Source of the DNA: Choricystis sp. odSpoLacu1
Lineage: Eukaryota > Chlorophyta > Trebouxiophyceae
DNA: 64,000 nt
Assembly: GCA_958009055.1 (NCBI GenBank)
Contig: OY253653.1
Location: forward strand, 496,001-560,000
Direction of reading: 5' to 3'
Shown: one piece after another, positions 51,898 to 63,191 of the stretch
How the letters are laid out: each line of letters begins with the position of its first letter
How positions within the stretch are numbered: the stretch's first letter is position 1
Program-made: the position numbers and the translations under genes
Notes under the pieces: model-generated
The model's database searches: none
Told to the model about the DNA's origin: nothing
What the model saw: only the letters and a program-made list of their open reading frames with translations

Positions 51898-54800
51898 TCA
51901 CGCCGCGCCAGCCGCCTTGACATCGTCCACCTGCTTGCCACTGCGCCGCCTCGACCCCAGCGCCCCCACACGCGCGTCCGTCTGCCACTGCGGCAGGCCG
52001 CCAGCCGCGGCGCTGGCGTCACCGCCGCGCTCGCCGCCGCCCCCGCGCACGCTGCCCCCCCGCACGCGCTCCATCTCCTCCAGGATCATGTTGTCGTGGG
52101 GGCGCAGCAGCCACACGCCCCCCCGCTCCGCGTAGCGCACGCCGAAAGAAATGAGGCCACACAAAAGAACCGCCAACCAAAACCCTGGATCCTTGAACAA
52201 GTGGCTCGCGACGCCCGCCTGGGTGGAGTCGGTGGCGTACACGGCTTGCAGGGCGAGTTGGAAGGGGAAGACGAGCAGGAAGGAGAGGGCGACGGCGGCC
52301 GCGAAGAGCGGGGTCCAAAACCGGGCCACCAGCCCCACCTCCAGGGTGACGCACGCCAGCAGGGCCACAAACACGGTCTTGCCGAGGGAGGGGATGTCCA
52401 TGGCGGCGGCTCTGCCGCGGGGGGAGGTGGCGAAGAGGGGGATGAGGAGGGCGACGACCGCGTCCAGCGCCGCGACCCCCACCCCCATCTTCCAGAACGA
52501 GGCCGTCGTCAGCGACGACCGCGGGTGGTAGGTGGCGGGGTACGCCAGCAGCGACCGCAGCCGGGACACGGGGCGATCGTACAGCGCAAACACAAAGATG
52601 GGGAGCGACGTGAACATGACGTTGTACACCGCTGCTGAAACATCGTCGACCAGGGACTGGCCTGAAAAGCCGCAGTAGAATTGGTAGAGGAAGAGGACGA
52701 AGCCGAAGGCCACGTTTTTGTAGAACGAGTACTTGATGAGGCTGGGGTGGTGGTGGTGGGTGGGGGTGGGTGAGCGAACAAGACTCTCTTTCGCGCCCTC
52801 TCTGAGTCTCTCCACCCCCACCCTCTCCCTCACCACACTCACCGGCTCAACCGGTACGCCGACAGCGACCCATGCACCAGCAGCAGCCTCACCAGGAACC
52901 GAAACTGGGACACCGCAAAGTCGGCCGAGTTGACGGCCTGGCGCCCCTCCTTGCCAATGATGCCCACCCCCACGTCAGCCGCCTGGATCATGGCCACGTC
53001 GTTGGCGCCGTCCCCCACGGACAGCATGCGCCCGCTCTGCTGGCGCATGGCTCTGCGATACCAGGCGGCAACGCGGTTGGAGGCGCCCTCCGCCGCCAGG
53101 GAGGCTTCGTGCGTGCGCGTCATGGTGACGATGGCTGCTTTTTGAGACGGCGACGAGCGGCACACGACGACGGCCGCGCACGCCGCCCCCACGGCGGCGA
53201 GCCGGGTCTCCAGGTGGGTGCCCAGCATGTGGGACAGGGTGGCGCCATCGACGACGAGTTCCAGGGGGGCTCCCGTGGGGAGGGTGGGGCCGTCTGCGAC
53301 GCGCGCGGGGGGCGGGGCGCCCACCGCGCGCGCGGCCACGGCGGCCTCCACCGCCGCCAGCTGGGTCCCCGCCTCCTCCGTGGAGGCCGCGTTCAGAGCG
53401 AGCAGCGCCTCCGGAGCCCGCACCAACCTGCACGCGGTGGCGATGGCGATGGCGGTCTCCTGCTTGTCGCCGGTGATGACCCACACGCGCGCGCCGCACG
53501 CCAGCAGCGTCGCGACCGCGGCCGGCACCCCCTCCTGCAGCTTGTCCTCGATGGCGGTGACGCCCACGAGCTCGAGGTTGGTCTCCACCTCTGCGGCCAG
53601 GGCGTCCAGGGCGGCGTCCCGGCCGTCGAGGAGGCCCGCGGCCGAGCGGTACCGCGCCGCCCAGTCCTGGGCGAGGGCCGGGTCCAGCACCCGCGTGCCC
53701 AGGGCCAGAGTGCGCAGCCCCCGCGTCGCAAACGTGTGCAGGTTGGCCTCCGTGGCGGCGAGGAGGGCGGGCGGGGTGGATGGGGAGAGGAGGGACAGAA
53801 CGCGCGCGTCTGCGCCCTTGGTGAACACGCGCACACTCCCGTCGGGGCACCGCGCGACGACGCTCATGCGGGCGCGTGCCGACGAATACTCCAGCACGGC
53901 CACCGTGTCGAAGGCCAGGTCGACGCCGTGCAGGCGGACGAGGACGGAGCCGGCGCGGCGGCCGATGAACTGGGCGCCAAACGCGCGGGCGGCCGACACG
54001 AGGGCGACCTCGTCGGGGGACGGGCCTTGGTACACCGCGTCCTGTTCCTTCTCCTGCGCCTCCCCACCGCCGCGCGCCGGCTCCACGATCAACGAGTGGC
54101 ACACGCACACGTTGGTCCAGAAGTCGGTCAAGTGGGCGCCCAGGAGGGCGGCGTCGGTGGCGGGGGCGGGGGTGGCGCCGCCGGAAGGGGAGCGGCGGCG
54201 CGGGCGCGCCACGGCCGCGTCCCCTCCCTCCCCCGCCAGTCGCCCCCCCGACGACGACGTCGGCAGCGCCAGCGTGGCCGGGGCCGACCCCCCCGCCGCC
54301 GCGATGGCGGGCCAGCATGGGTCGGCGGTCAGCGCAGCGGCCGCGTCGGCCGCACGCGGATCCCACGCGCGCGCCGCGCCGTCCCCCCACCCACCCGTCC
54401 ACTCCTCCAGCCGCCAGCCAGCGTCCCCATAGATGACGTCCTTGACCGCCACCTGGCGCAGCTGCATCTCGTTGGAGGTGAGGGTGCCCGTTTTGTCGGA
54501 GAAAATGTAGTCCACTTTGCCCAGGTCTTCAATGAGTGCCGTGTTCCGCGCCAGGGCGTAGTCGCCGGTGGTGGGGTCGCGCATGTCCTCATCCCAGTTG
54601 ACAAAGACAAAGCCCTGGTGAGGGTGGGGTGGGGTGGGGGAGGGGGAGTGGGTGGTGAATATCGAAAACCCACCCATTTTCATTGGTTCCATCCCTCTCT
54701 CTTTTCCTAACCCACGAACCCCAACCCACACTCACCTGCACAAACTTGACCACCTCCATCGTCACAAACAGGGAAATGGGCACCAGGTATGAGTACAGAA

Positions 54801-56394
54801 TCCAGAACGTGACAAACAGGAGGCCGGCGTAGGCCACAGGAGACCGCGGGTTGCCCTCTGAAGAGTCGCGCGCGGAGAGCGCGGGGCGCATACTGCCCGC
54901 GTACTCGCGCCACACCGCCCCCGCGATCGCGGACCCGGCGCACATGGCCAGCTGCAGCGCCATGACGAACGCGATCTGAAAGTTGAGGAAGCGGTCGCAC
55001 GACCCCACTTTGGAGGGGGTGGCGGCCGCGTTTTTTTGAATCCTCGTCTCTGCCCCCGTGTACACGCACACCCCCACCACGTGGCCCGTGTTTTTGAGCA
55101 TGCACCCCCGCAACAGGACTTCGTTGATGGTGATGGGCACGGTGCGCACGACGCGGCCGGGGAGGTGGGGGGCGGGGTGGTGGTGGCCGGCCGTGGCGGC
55201 GGCCGCGTCGGGCGGCACATCCTCCTCGGTCACCGCCAGCCGCCCCGCGAAGTGGTGCAGGTTGGCGTTAGGCGCCTCCACCGTCAGCACGCCCGTCAGT
55301 GACCGCACATCGGTGCGCGGGCCGCCGGCGCTGGCGCCGCCCACCGTGCTGCCCGCGCCGTCGCCCTCAATGTCGGCCGGCCGCCGAATCTTGAGGTTGT
55401 TCTCGCCATCCAGGTTGGTCGTCTTGACGAAGCACACGCCATCATCCAGCCCGCTGGCCAGGCACACCATGTCGGCGGGAAACAGTTCGTCATCGTTGAC
55501 GCGCAGCAGGTGGCCGACGCGCACGTCGCGCCACTGCACGTCGGTGGTGGTACCGTCGGCATTCACGATGTGGGCGACGCTCGCGTTTGTCGCGGCATCC
55601 TGTTGGTGCCGCTTCACGTCCTCAAACACGGCCTTGACGGCGGCCACCGCCAGCACAAACAGCAGGGCGGCGGTGGAGCCGAGGCCGCCAAAGGGGGAGA
55701 CGATGGGGATCCAGCAGAGGACGGCTTGAAGAAGGAAGTATAAGTAAGCAGCCCGTGAAAACATTTCAAACAAAAACAACGGCAGGAAGGTGGCCACGTT
55801 GTACTTGGAGGTGATGACTTCGTTGGTGACGGCGGGGGGCAGGCGGGCGGTGGGGCCCAAGGGGACGACGCGGGGGGTGGCGGTGCGGTCGGACCGCGCG
55901 GCGCGGCGCGACGCCGACCACGCAAACGGGTGTGGCTTTGTCTCGGCGGGTGGCGCGGGGGGGGTGGCAGCCGCGTCGCCACCACCACCACCTCCACCTC
56001 CTGCGTCTCCGCCACCACCAGTGCCCCCCAGGCGGGCCATGATCTGCTCGACTTCATCCGTCGTCAGCGTCGCGCGCCGCAGTCGTGTCGCGTGCGCTGC
56101 AGCCAGCCGGATGGGGTCCAGCTCGTCCCGCCGGCCAAGCCCGCCGCCAGCGCGCCCACTACCAGGCCCGCCACTGACCGGGGTCAGGGCGGCCGCCGCG
56201 CGGCGCAGCGGGTCGACGACGGCGGCAGCCGCGGACGCGACGGCGGAGGCCAGGGCGGACCCGGCGCCGCCCACCGAGGAGGAACGGGCGGGGTTGGGGC
56301 CACCCGTGCGGGAGGAGGAGGCGGCCGCGTCGGCGTCGGGCAGGGTGAGCGGGGGCGGGCGCGCCCGCTGGGAGCGATTGGGGTCGTCGGCCAT
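51898..56394 (-). CDS. P4-type ATPase (phospholipid flippase)
   Basis: Exons 54736-56394, 52843-54614 and 51898-52741 encode 1424 residues with no frame break. P4-ATPases move aminophospholipids to the cytosolic leaflet in Golgi, endosome and plasma membrane, usually with a CDC50/ALIS partner (not in this window). Visible in order: TSKYNVATFLPLFLFEMFSR (start of TM1), the actuator loop TTNLDGENNLKIRR (P4 form of the dephosphorylation motif), ILYSYLVPISLFVTMEVVKF (TM4 with the P4 Ile/Pro), phosphorylation site DKTGTLT (about residue 593), nucleotide-domain KGADARVL, hinge VGDGANDVAMIQAADVGVGI, then RLIKYSFYKN and six C-terminal membrane helices. The first 170 residues are an added Ala/Gly/Ser-rich N-terminus. 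It is closest to plant ALA proteins. Confidence 0.95.
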
Positions 56395-56787
56395 TCGGCA
56401 GGAAACCGCGTGGAGGGTGCGGGGCGCCCCCTTTCTGCGGCGTGTGTGTGTGTGTGTGTGTGTATGTGTGGTTGGATCAAAGGGGCACGAGTGCGAGTGT
56501 GTGCCCCCCGAGTCGCCCAAACACGCGCGGCAGAGAGAGAGAGTGGACGCTGCCTCTTTTTGGGTGCACAAAAAAAAAAACACCAGCGAGAAAAGCCTGT
56601 CCGTCTCCCCCTCTCTGGACACTTTCTGATTCTCTTGTTTTTTCGTCTTCGGCCGCACCCGCACACCGGCCCGCGTGCTGCACCCTTCTGCCGTGTCAGT
56701 CGCGCCACACCTCTCTCTTTCATCGAAACAGGCGTGGACACACACGCCTCTTTCCACACACTCACACACACACACACACACCAACCC
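56395..56787. promoter_or_regulatory. Divergent promoter gap between P4-ATPase and CCT1
   Basis: 393 bases. On the ATPase side it has a (GT)n run (56441-56470, which reads CA toward the ATPase start), and on the CCT1 side a (CA)n run just before the start (56762-56781). Thus both start codons are preceded by CA repeats on their own strand. Confidence 0.5.
56441..56470. repeat. (GT)n microsatellite upstream of the P4-ATPase start
   Basis: GT dinucleotides with one A interruption, about 45-75 bases before the ATPase start codon. Confidence 0.85.
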
Positions 56788-58762
56788 ATGGCGCAACCCG
56801 GCGGCGCGCTCGCGCTCGGCGCGACGCGCACCACGGGCGCCGAGGTGCGCGGCCAGAACGTGGCCGCGGTGGCGGCGGTGGCCAACATCGTGAAGAGCTC
56901 GCTGGGGCCGGTGGGGCTGGACAAGGTGAGTGGGCGGGGGGGGGGGGGGCGGAGAAGCCGTGCCTCTCTCCGTCGATGGGCGCCTCCCCGATCTCACGGC
57001 CGTTTGCTCCCCTCCCTCCCTCCTCAGATGCTCGTCGACGACATCGGGGACGTCACCATCACCAACGATGGCGCCACCATCCTCAAGCTGCTGGACGTGG
57101 AGCACCCGGCGGCCAAGGTGAGGAGAGAGGGGGAGAGAAGAAGAGGGGAAAGGGTGCGTTGGGGGAAGGCACCCCCTCTCACCGACCCGCACTCACACAC
57201 ACTCCACACCCTCCCTTCCCTCTCCCCACAGATACTGGTCGACCTGGCCCAGCTGCAGGATGCCGAAGTCGGGGACGGCACCACCTCCGTCGTGGTGATG
57301 GCGGCCGAGCTTCTGAAGCGGGGCGCCGACCTGGTTCGCTCCGGTGTTCACCCCACCTCCGTGATTGCCGGCTACCGGCTGGCCGCCAAGGAGGGCGTCC
57401 GCTTCATCAACGAGTCGTTGGCCATCCCGGTGGCGACCCTGGGGGAGGGCGTGCTGGTCAATGTGGCGGCGACGACAATGGCATCCAAAGTCGTGGGCGG
57501 CGCGGACGGCGCCGCCTTCGCCCGCATCGTGGTGGACGCCCTGCTGGCGGTGCGGCGGGGGGGGGTGGGCGGCGGCCCCCCCACCTATCCTGTGAAAGGG
57601 GTGACGATCCTGAAAGCGGCAGGTGGCGCGATGGGCGACTCGCGCCTCGTCCGTGGCGTGGCCCTCGCCGCCTCGCGCTGCGCGCAGGGCATGCCCACCC
57701 GCGTCTCCCCCGCCCGCATCGCCTGCCTGGACATGAACCTGCAGAAGGCGCGCATGCACATGGGGGTGTCGGTGGTGGTGACGGACCCCAAAGAACTGGA
57801 GGCGATTCGCGAGCGGGAAAGCACGATCGCGCGTGACCGCGTGCGCGCCCTCCTGGACGCGGGCGCCACCGTCGTCCTCACCACGAAAGGCATTGACGAC
57901 CTGTGTACCAAGTACTTCGTGGAGGCGGGCGCCCTGGCGGCGCGGCGGGTGCCCAAAGACGACTTGAAGCGGGTGGCCCGCGCGACGGGCGCGACCATTG
58001 TGTCCACCCTGGCCGACGACGCCGGCGGCGAGACCTTCGACCCCGCCTGGCTGGGCGTGGCGGATGAAGTGGTGGAGGAGAATGTGGCGGGGGACGACGT
58101 GCTGGTCATTCGCAGTGGCGTGGTGGCCAACGACGGCGCGGCGGCCGCCGCGGTCGCCGCGTCACCGTCGGCCGCAAACGACGCCAAGGCGGCCGCCCCC
58201 GCCTCCTCCTCCCCCCCCTCCACCACGCCCCCTCCCCCCCCCCTCCGGCGGTGCCACCATCATCCTGCGCGGCGCCAACGACTACCTGCTGGACGAGATG
58301 GAGAGGGCGGTGCACGACGCGCTGTGTGCGGTGCGGCGCGTGCTCGAGTGCGGGACCGTCGTCCCGGGCGGCGGCGCCGTCGAGGCCGGCCTCTCCGTCC
58401 ACCTCGAGTCGTTCGCCACCTCCCTCGGCTCCCGCGAGCAGCTGGCCATCGCGGAAGCCGCTGACGCGGTGCTGGCGGTGCCCAAAGCGTTGGCCGTCAA
58501 CGCCGCTCGCGACGGCGCAGACCTGGTCGCCAAACTGCGCGCCTACCACGCCGCCGCCCAGACCCAGCCCGGCAAAGCCAAGCTGGCTCGCTCCGGCCTG
58601 GACCTGGAGGCGGGCGCGGTGCGTGACTCGGTGGAGGCGGGCGTGCTAGAGCCCGCGATCTCCAAAGTGAATGCGCTGCGCTTTGCGGCTGAGGCGGCCA
58701 TCACGGTGCTGCGGGTGGATGATCTGATCCGGGTGGCGCCCACGGAGGAGGATGAGGGGTGA
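56788..58762 (+). CDS. CCT1: CCT1 / TCP-1 alpha chaperonin subunit (frame break in C runs)
   Basis: Exons 56788-56925, 57028-57117 and 57232-58762. Subunit 1 of the cytosolic chaperonin that folds actin and tubulin. Blocks match TCP-1 alpha: NIVKSSLGPVGLDKMLVDDI, GDVTITNDGATILKLLDVEH, EVGDGTTSVVVMAAELLKRG (GDGTTS, about residue 90), VHPTSVIAGYRLAAKEGVRF, ITDP-like VTDPKELEAIRERES, TTKGIDDLCTKYFVEAGALA, then GGATIILRGANDYLLDEMER, VVPGGGAVEAGLSVHLE and GSREQLAIAEAADAVL. Around residues 374-415 there is an Ala/Ser/Pro-rich insert that TCP-1 alpha does not normally have. The frame breaks in it, at either the C8 (58211-58218) or C10 (58234-58243) run; skipping one base gives about 585 residues. 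Confidence 0.94.
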
Positions 58763-59065
58763 TGGGATGGTGTGTGTGTGTGTGGGTGGTGTGAGGGTGT
58801 GTGTGCGTGGAGAAAGCAAAACAAAACAAGAAGGGAGGCGGTTTTCATTTTTCATGTTTCGACCCAGTTTCGCGCAGGAGAAGGCTCACGCAATGCAACA
58901 ACCAGAGAGAGAGGGAGAGAGAGACGCGCTTAAAAAAAAAAAACAGACTGCGGGAGAACCATGCTTTTCTCACACACACAGAAAGCGGAAAAAAAGGGTG
59001 CGCGCGATCGGAAAAAAAAAACCATCCCTCCCTCCCTCTCTCCCCCCCCCCACCCTCCCTCCCTC
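58763..59065. other. Convergent gap between CCT1 and RPT5
   Basis: About 300 bases: GT-rich start (58770-58806), GA-rich middle near 58905-58923, A runs (58932-58943, 59012-59020). No gene recognised. Confidence 0.55.
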
Positions 59066-60697
59066 TCAGGCATAGTAGTTCAGCATGGCCTTCTTCTTGG
59101 CCTGCACCGCCACCACGCCCTCATTGAAGTCTTCGTGCCCGATCTCGGTCGCCCCCCGCCGCAGCGCCAGCATGCCCGCCTCCACACACACCGCCTTCAG
59201 TTGGGCGGCGTTGAAGTCGTCGGTCGACCGCGCCAGCTCGTCATAGTTGACGTCGTCCGACACGTTCATGAGGCGGGCGTGGATGGCCAGAATCTTGGCG
59301 CGCGCGTCTTCGTTGGGGTGGGGGAACTCGATCTTGCGGTCGAGGCGGCCGGAGCGGAGGAGGGCGGGGTCGAGGATGTCGGGCCGGTTTGTCGCGGCAA
59401 TCACTTTGACGCTGTCATCGCTGGAGAAGCCGTCCAACTGGTTGAGCAGCTCCAGCATGGTGCGCTGCACCTCGCGGTCGCCCGACAGCTCAGAGTCGAA
59501 GCGCTTGGTGCCCACCGCGTCGATTTCGTCGATGAAAATGACGGCGGGCGCTTTCTCCTTGGCCAGCGCAAACGCGTCGCGCACCAGTTTGGCGCCATCG
59601 CCGATGAACATCTGCACGAGCTGGGGGCCCGCCAGCTTGAGGAAGGTGGCGTTGGTCTGGGCGGCGCACGCGCGCGCGATCAGTGTTTTGCCGGTGCCGG
59701 GGGGACCATGCAGCAGCACCCCTTTCGGCGGCTTGATGCCCAGCGCCTTGAACCGCTCCTTGTGCGTCACCGGCAGCACAATGGCCTCCACCAGCTCCTG
59801 GATCTGTTTGTCCAGCCCCCCGACGTCGCCATAGTCTTCCACGGGTTTTTCGTCGACCTCCATCGCTTTGACGCGGGCGTCGTACTCCGCCGGCAGCGTG
59901 TCCAGCACCAGGTAGGAGTCTTTGTTGACGCCCACCAGGTCGCCGGGTTTGAGGGTGGTGGCATCCACCAGGCCGACGACGGGCAGGAAGACGGTTTGGC
60001 GGGTGGAGGTTTTGATGACGGCGGCGGACCCGCGGCGGGACGCGTCGGCGTCGGCGGCGGCGCCGTCTTCTTCTTCGTCGTCGGGGCCGATGTCCAGGAT
60101 CTGTGGGTGTGTGATGGGGTGAGTGTGAGTGTGTGCGTGTGAAGAGGCAGGCGCACCGTTGTTTGTTTCCACCCCCCACCCCCCCTCCTCACGTCTCTCT
60201 CTCTCTCTCTCACCTCCACGATGTTGCCCACCAGGTACGGCAGTTGGTTGTTGAGCTTGATCTTCTCCTTGTTCTCCTTGATCTGTGGGTGGGAGGAAGG
60301 GACAGCGAGGCAGGGGGGGGGGGGAGGGGGGGTGGGCTTGGTGGGGCGACAGGGGGGCGCGCCTCCCGCGCTGCGCGCGCATCGCGCTCGCGTCTCCTCT
60401 CGCCCCCCCCCCTCTCTCTCTCGCCCCGCGCCGCGCGCCCCCAGCGCCTGCCTCCGTGTCAAACCCTGGCCCATCCTCCCACCCCCACACCCTCGCCTTT
60501 TCATTCAGGTTGGCCTGCTCCAGCCCCAACCGCATCGCCTCGTCCTTGAGCACGCGCACTTCGTTGGCCAGCAGCCGGGTGCGGCGCCCGATCTCGTCAG
60601 CCGTCATGGACGCGAACTCGGGGGGCAGGTCGTCGCCCGCGTCATCGCCGAAGACGGCGGCCTCCAGGTCCATTGGGGCTTCGACAGCCGCGGCCAT
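59066..60697 (-). CDS. RPT5: 26S proteasome regulatory ATPase RPT5
   Basis: Exons 60497-60697, 60214-60282 and 59066-60100 give 434 residues. RPT5 is one of six AAA ATPases in the base of the 19S cap that unfold substrates. Blocks: [16 protein letters not shown] coiled coil, [52 protein letters not shown], Walker A GPPGTGKT (about residue 222), Walker [11 protein letters not shown] (about 276), sensor [20 protein letters not shown], and the C-terminal NYYA, the HbYX-type tail that docks in the 20S alpha ring. The match to plant RPT5 is near full length. Intron 1 (60283-60496) has a GCGAGG donor in place of GTGAGG: a GC-AG intron. Intron 2 (60101-60213) is normal. Confidence 0.97.
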   Translation of the reverse strand: MAAAVEAPMDLEAAVFGDDAGDDLPPEFASMTADEIGRRTRLLANEVRVLKDEAMRLGLEQANLNEKARVWGWEDGPGFDTEAGAGGARRGARERGGGARGDASAMRAQRGRRAPLSPHQAHPPSPPPLPRCPFLPPTDQGEQGEDQAQQPTAVPGGQHRGGERERERREEGGWGVETNNGAPASSHAHTHTHPITHPQILDIGPDDEEEDGAAADADASRRGSAAVIKTSTRQTVFLPVVGLVDATTLKPGDLVGVNKDSYLVLDTLPAEYDARVKAMEVDEKPVEDYGDVGGLDKQIQELVEAIVLPVTHKERFKALGIKPPKGVLLHGPPGTGKTLIARACAAQTNATFLKLAGPQLVQMFIGDGAKLVRDAFALAKEKAPAVIFIDEIDAVGTKRFDSELSGDREVQRTMLELLNQLDGFSSDDSVKVIAATNRPDILDPALLRSGRLDRKIEFPHPNEDARAKILAIHARLMNVSDDVNYDELARSTDDFNAAQLKAVCVEAGMLALRRGATEIGHEDFNEGVVAVQAKKKAMLNYYA

Positions 60698-61031
60698 TGG
60701 GGTGTGTGTGTGATGGGGTGTGTGTGTGTTCTGTGTCGCTGGGTGGCGCCTGTGGGGCCCCGGGTGCCGGGTGAGAGCGGCGCGGGCGGTGTGTGTGTGT
60801 GTGTGGGGGGGGGGGGAGGAGCGGAGAGACACGGGGGCGCCCCGAGAGGGTGTGCTTGAAAAACGACGACGGGAGAAACAAACACCGCTCGACTGTGAAT
60901 AAGCCGCGTGTTTTTCGGGTGGGTCTACACTTCAGGTGTAGACTAGTGGGGCCGCGCGCAACACACCGAAAAGAAAAATAGGGAAAGAATCGGGGCAAAC
61001 TCAACTTTTAAAACTCTCAACACACACACAC
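60698..61031. other. Tandem gap between NTRC 3' end and RPT5 start
   Basis: About 334 bases holding the RPT5 promoter and the NTRC 3' end. It has a G run at 60806-60815, GT-rich tracts near 60708-60732 and 60790-60805 (reading CA toward the RPT5 start), a perfect inverted repeat at 60923-60943, and an A/T-rich patch near 60965-61015. Confidence 0.5.
60923..60943. repeat. Perfect 8-bp inverted repeat, 5-base loop
   Basis: GTCTACAC, spacer TTCAG, GTGTAGAC. About 230 bases upstream of the RPT5 start codon and 90 bases beyond the NTRC stop. Could be a dimer-binding site or an RNA hairpin in a 3' UTR. Confidence 0.85.
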
Positions 61032-63005
61032 TCAGTTGGCGGTCGACACAGCCGCCTCCTCTGCCGCGGCGGCGCCGTTGCCGCCGCCGCCGCCACCACC
61101 CCCCGCCGCCAGCGCCGAGTCAATCAACGCCCGGTAGTCGCGCTTCATCTTGACGCCCGGCACGTTGGCCACCCTCTCCTTGGCCACAAACAGTTGCACG
61201 GTGGGCGTGCCCGCGACGCCGGCCGCCTGCGCAATCTCGGGGTCAGCCTCGATGTCGATCTCGACTAAGTGCACCCTCCCCGCATACTCGCCCGCCACGC
61301 CGCGCAGCACGGGCTTCAACGTGCGGCAGGGCCCACACGTGCGGGCAGTGTAGAGGACGAGGATGGGGCGGGGCGACTCGTGGTAGAGTTTGCGCAGCGC
61401 GGTCTGGCCGGTGTGCAGGTCGGCAGTGACGTCGACGTCGGCCGCGGAGGCCGCTGGCTGGGATGATGACGACGACGGCGCGGCAGCCGCAGCGGGCGCG
61501 CGCTCCGCCCTCTGGCTGGGCATGGTGGCGGCGGCGGGGGCGGCGTCGTCGGAGGAGGGCAGCAAGTTGCGTTCTGCGAGCCAGCGTTCCGCTGCGAGCG
61601 CGGCCGCGCACCCCGACCCCGCCGCCGTCACCGCCTGCCGCCACTCGGTGTCGGCGACGTCGCCGGCCGCAAACACGCCGTCCACGGAGGTGGTGGGGCC
61701 GATGGCGTCGATGTAGCCGGCGGCGTCGAGGCGGACTTGACCGCGCAGGAGGCCGGTGTTGGGCGCGTGGCCGATTCCGTAAAACAGGCCCTTGACCGCC
61801 AGCCTCGGCCTCGCCTCCCCCGTCTCCGTGTTCACCAGGTCCAGGCCCGACATGGCGCCGCCGCGGCCGTCGCCGACGGCGTCGACGATGGAGGTGGAGT
61901 AGTGGACGGTGACGCGGGGGTGGGCGGCAGCACGTGCCGCCATCGCCTTGGACGCGCGCAGCGTGGCGGACCGCACCAGCAGGTGCACGTGGGACGCGTA
62001 CTTGGTCAGGTACAGCGCTTCCTCGACCGCGGTGTCGCCGCCGCCGACGACGGCGACGGGAGCGCCTTTGAACAGGGGGGACGCGCCGTCGCAGATGGCG
62101 CAGGCAGAGATGCCGGCCGACCAAAACCTGGACTCGGACGGCAGGCCGAGGCGTTTGGCGGTGGCCCCCGTCGCGATGATGATGGTGTGGGCCAGCACGT
62201 CGCCATCCGAGGCGGAGACGCGGAAGGGGCGGGTGGCGAGGTCGATCAAGTCCACGTCATCGGTGACCAGCGCCGCCCCCCACCTCTCCGCCTGGGCGCG
62301 CATCCTGTCCATGAGGTCGGGCCCGGTGACGCCGTCGGGAAACCCGGGAAAGTTCTCCACCTCGGTCGTCGTCATCAACTGGCCGCCGCGCACGCCGCCC
62401 GCCGACACGCCCTCGAACACCAGGGGGCGCAGCGCGGCGCGGGCGGCGTAGATGGCGGCGGTGTAGCCGGCGGGGCCGGACCCGATGACGACGACGGCGT
62501 GGGTGGGGGTGGGGGTGGTGGTGGGGGCGGGGGTGGAGGCGCCTGGGGGGAGGGGGGGTGGGGTGGGTGGGACAACGGACACGGACGTGTGGCGCGGTCG
62601 TGTGCGTGCTTTGTCTCTCGCAAGGCACACCCGACCCCCTCCTCCGCGCGACCACCACACGCCAGGCGACAGTGGGCGCCCAGCCAGCATGACTCCCGGC
62701 CTCGATTGGGGGTGGCCACACAGGGGAGAGTGCGCAGCGCTCTGGGAGAAGAGCGCGAGCGGAGCCGCGGAAGCCGCTTGCCCCCCCGCCGGCGCCCCTC
62801 TCGCCCTGGCTCCCCTCCCCACCCCTCCCTCTAGTTCACACTCACCGTTGGTCGCCTTGACCTCGACCCTGGGCACCGGAGTCCGAGGCTGCCGCCTGGG
62901 CAGGACACGCGGCGGCGCGGCGCGCAGCGTGGCGCGTGGCGCGGCCGACCGCGCCACGCGCGTGCCCACGCGCCCTGCGTCGGCGCGAGGCGCGCTGATG
63001 CGCAT
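61032..63005 (-). CDS. NTRC: NADPH-thioredoxin reductase C (reductase-thioredoxin fusion)
   Basis: Exons 62846-63005 and 61032-62542 give 556 residues. NTRC is a plastid enzyme that uses NADPH to reduce 2-Cys peroxiredoxin and other targets. Exon 1 is a transit peptide (Arg/Ala/Pro/Thr-rich, one Asp). The reductase half has [19 protein letters not shown] (FAD), [27 protein letters not shown] with redox Cys about 201 and 204, [20 protein letters not shown] (NADPH), and [21 protein letters not shown] Ser/Ala-rich linker joins the thioredoxin half with [14 protein letters not shown] (Cys about 456 and 459) and [10 protein letters not shown]. The fused Trx domain marks it as oxygenic-phototroph NTRC and not NTRA/B. 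A Gly-rich tail is added. The intron is 303 bases. Confidence 0.96.
   Translation of the reverse strand: MRISAPRADAGRVGTRVARSAAPRATLRAAPPRVLPRRQPRTPVPRVEVKATNGECELEGGVGRGARARGAPAGGQAASAAPLALFSQSAAHSPLCGHPQSRPGVMLAGRPLSPGVWWSRGGGGRVCLARDKARTRPRHTSVSVVPPTPPPLPPGASTPAPTTTPTPTHAVVVIGSGPAGYTAAIYAARAALRPLVFEGVSAGGVRGGQLMTTTEVENFPGFPDGVTGPDLMDRMRAQAERWGAALVTDDVDLIDLATRPFRVSASDGDVLAHTIIIATGATAKRLGLPSESRFWSAGISACAICDGASPLFKGAPVAVVGGGDTAVEEALYLTKYASHVHLLVRSATLRASKAMAARAAAHPRVTVHYSTSIVDAVGDGRGGAMSGLDLVNTETGEARPRLAVKGLFYGIGHAPNTGLLRGQVRLDAAGYIDAIGPTTSVDGVFAAGDVADTEWRQAVTAAGSGCAAALAAERWLAERNLLPSSDDAAPAAATMPSQRAERAPAAAAAPSSSSSQPAASAADVDVTADLHTGQTALRKLYHESPRPILVLYTARTCGPCRTLKPVLRGVAGEYAGRVHLVEIDIEADPEIAQAAGVAGTPTVQLFVAKERVANVPGVKMKRDYRALIDSALAAGGGGGGGGNGAAAAEEAAVSTAN
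62543..62845 (-). other. NTRC intron (303 bases)
   Basis: GTGAGTGTGAAC donor, C-rich acceptor ending CCCCAG. No gene inside. Confidence 0.8.
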
Positions 63006-63191
63006 GTGGAGAGGGTGTGTGGGACGGAAAGGGTTTGGGGGTGTGCGCGGGGAAGGGCAATGCACGAAACCAACGAGAGGGAGAGTGTGCGAGGGAGAAG
63101 GGCAGGAAAAACACACCGCAGCAACACAAAAAAACACACCGCTAGAGAAAAACAAACCCCTTGACAAACAGGAGTCAAAACCTTCCAATCA

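Noticed and set aside
58200..58250. An intron in the CCT1 low-complexity segment
   Set aside because: No acceptor AG before the conserved GGATIILRG block.
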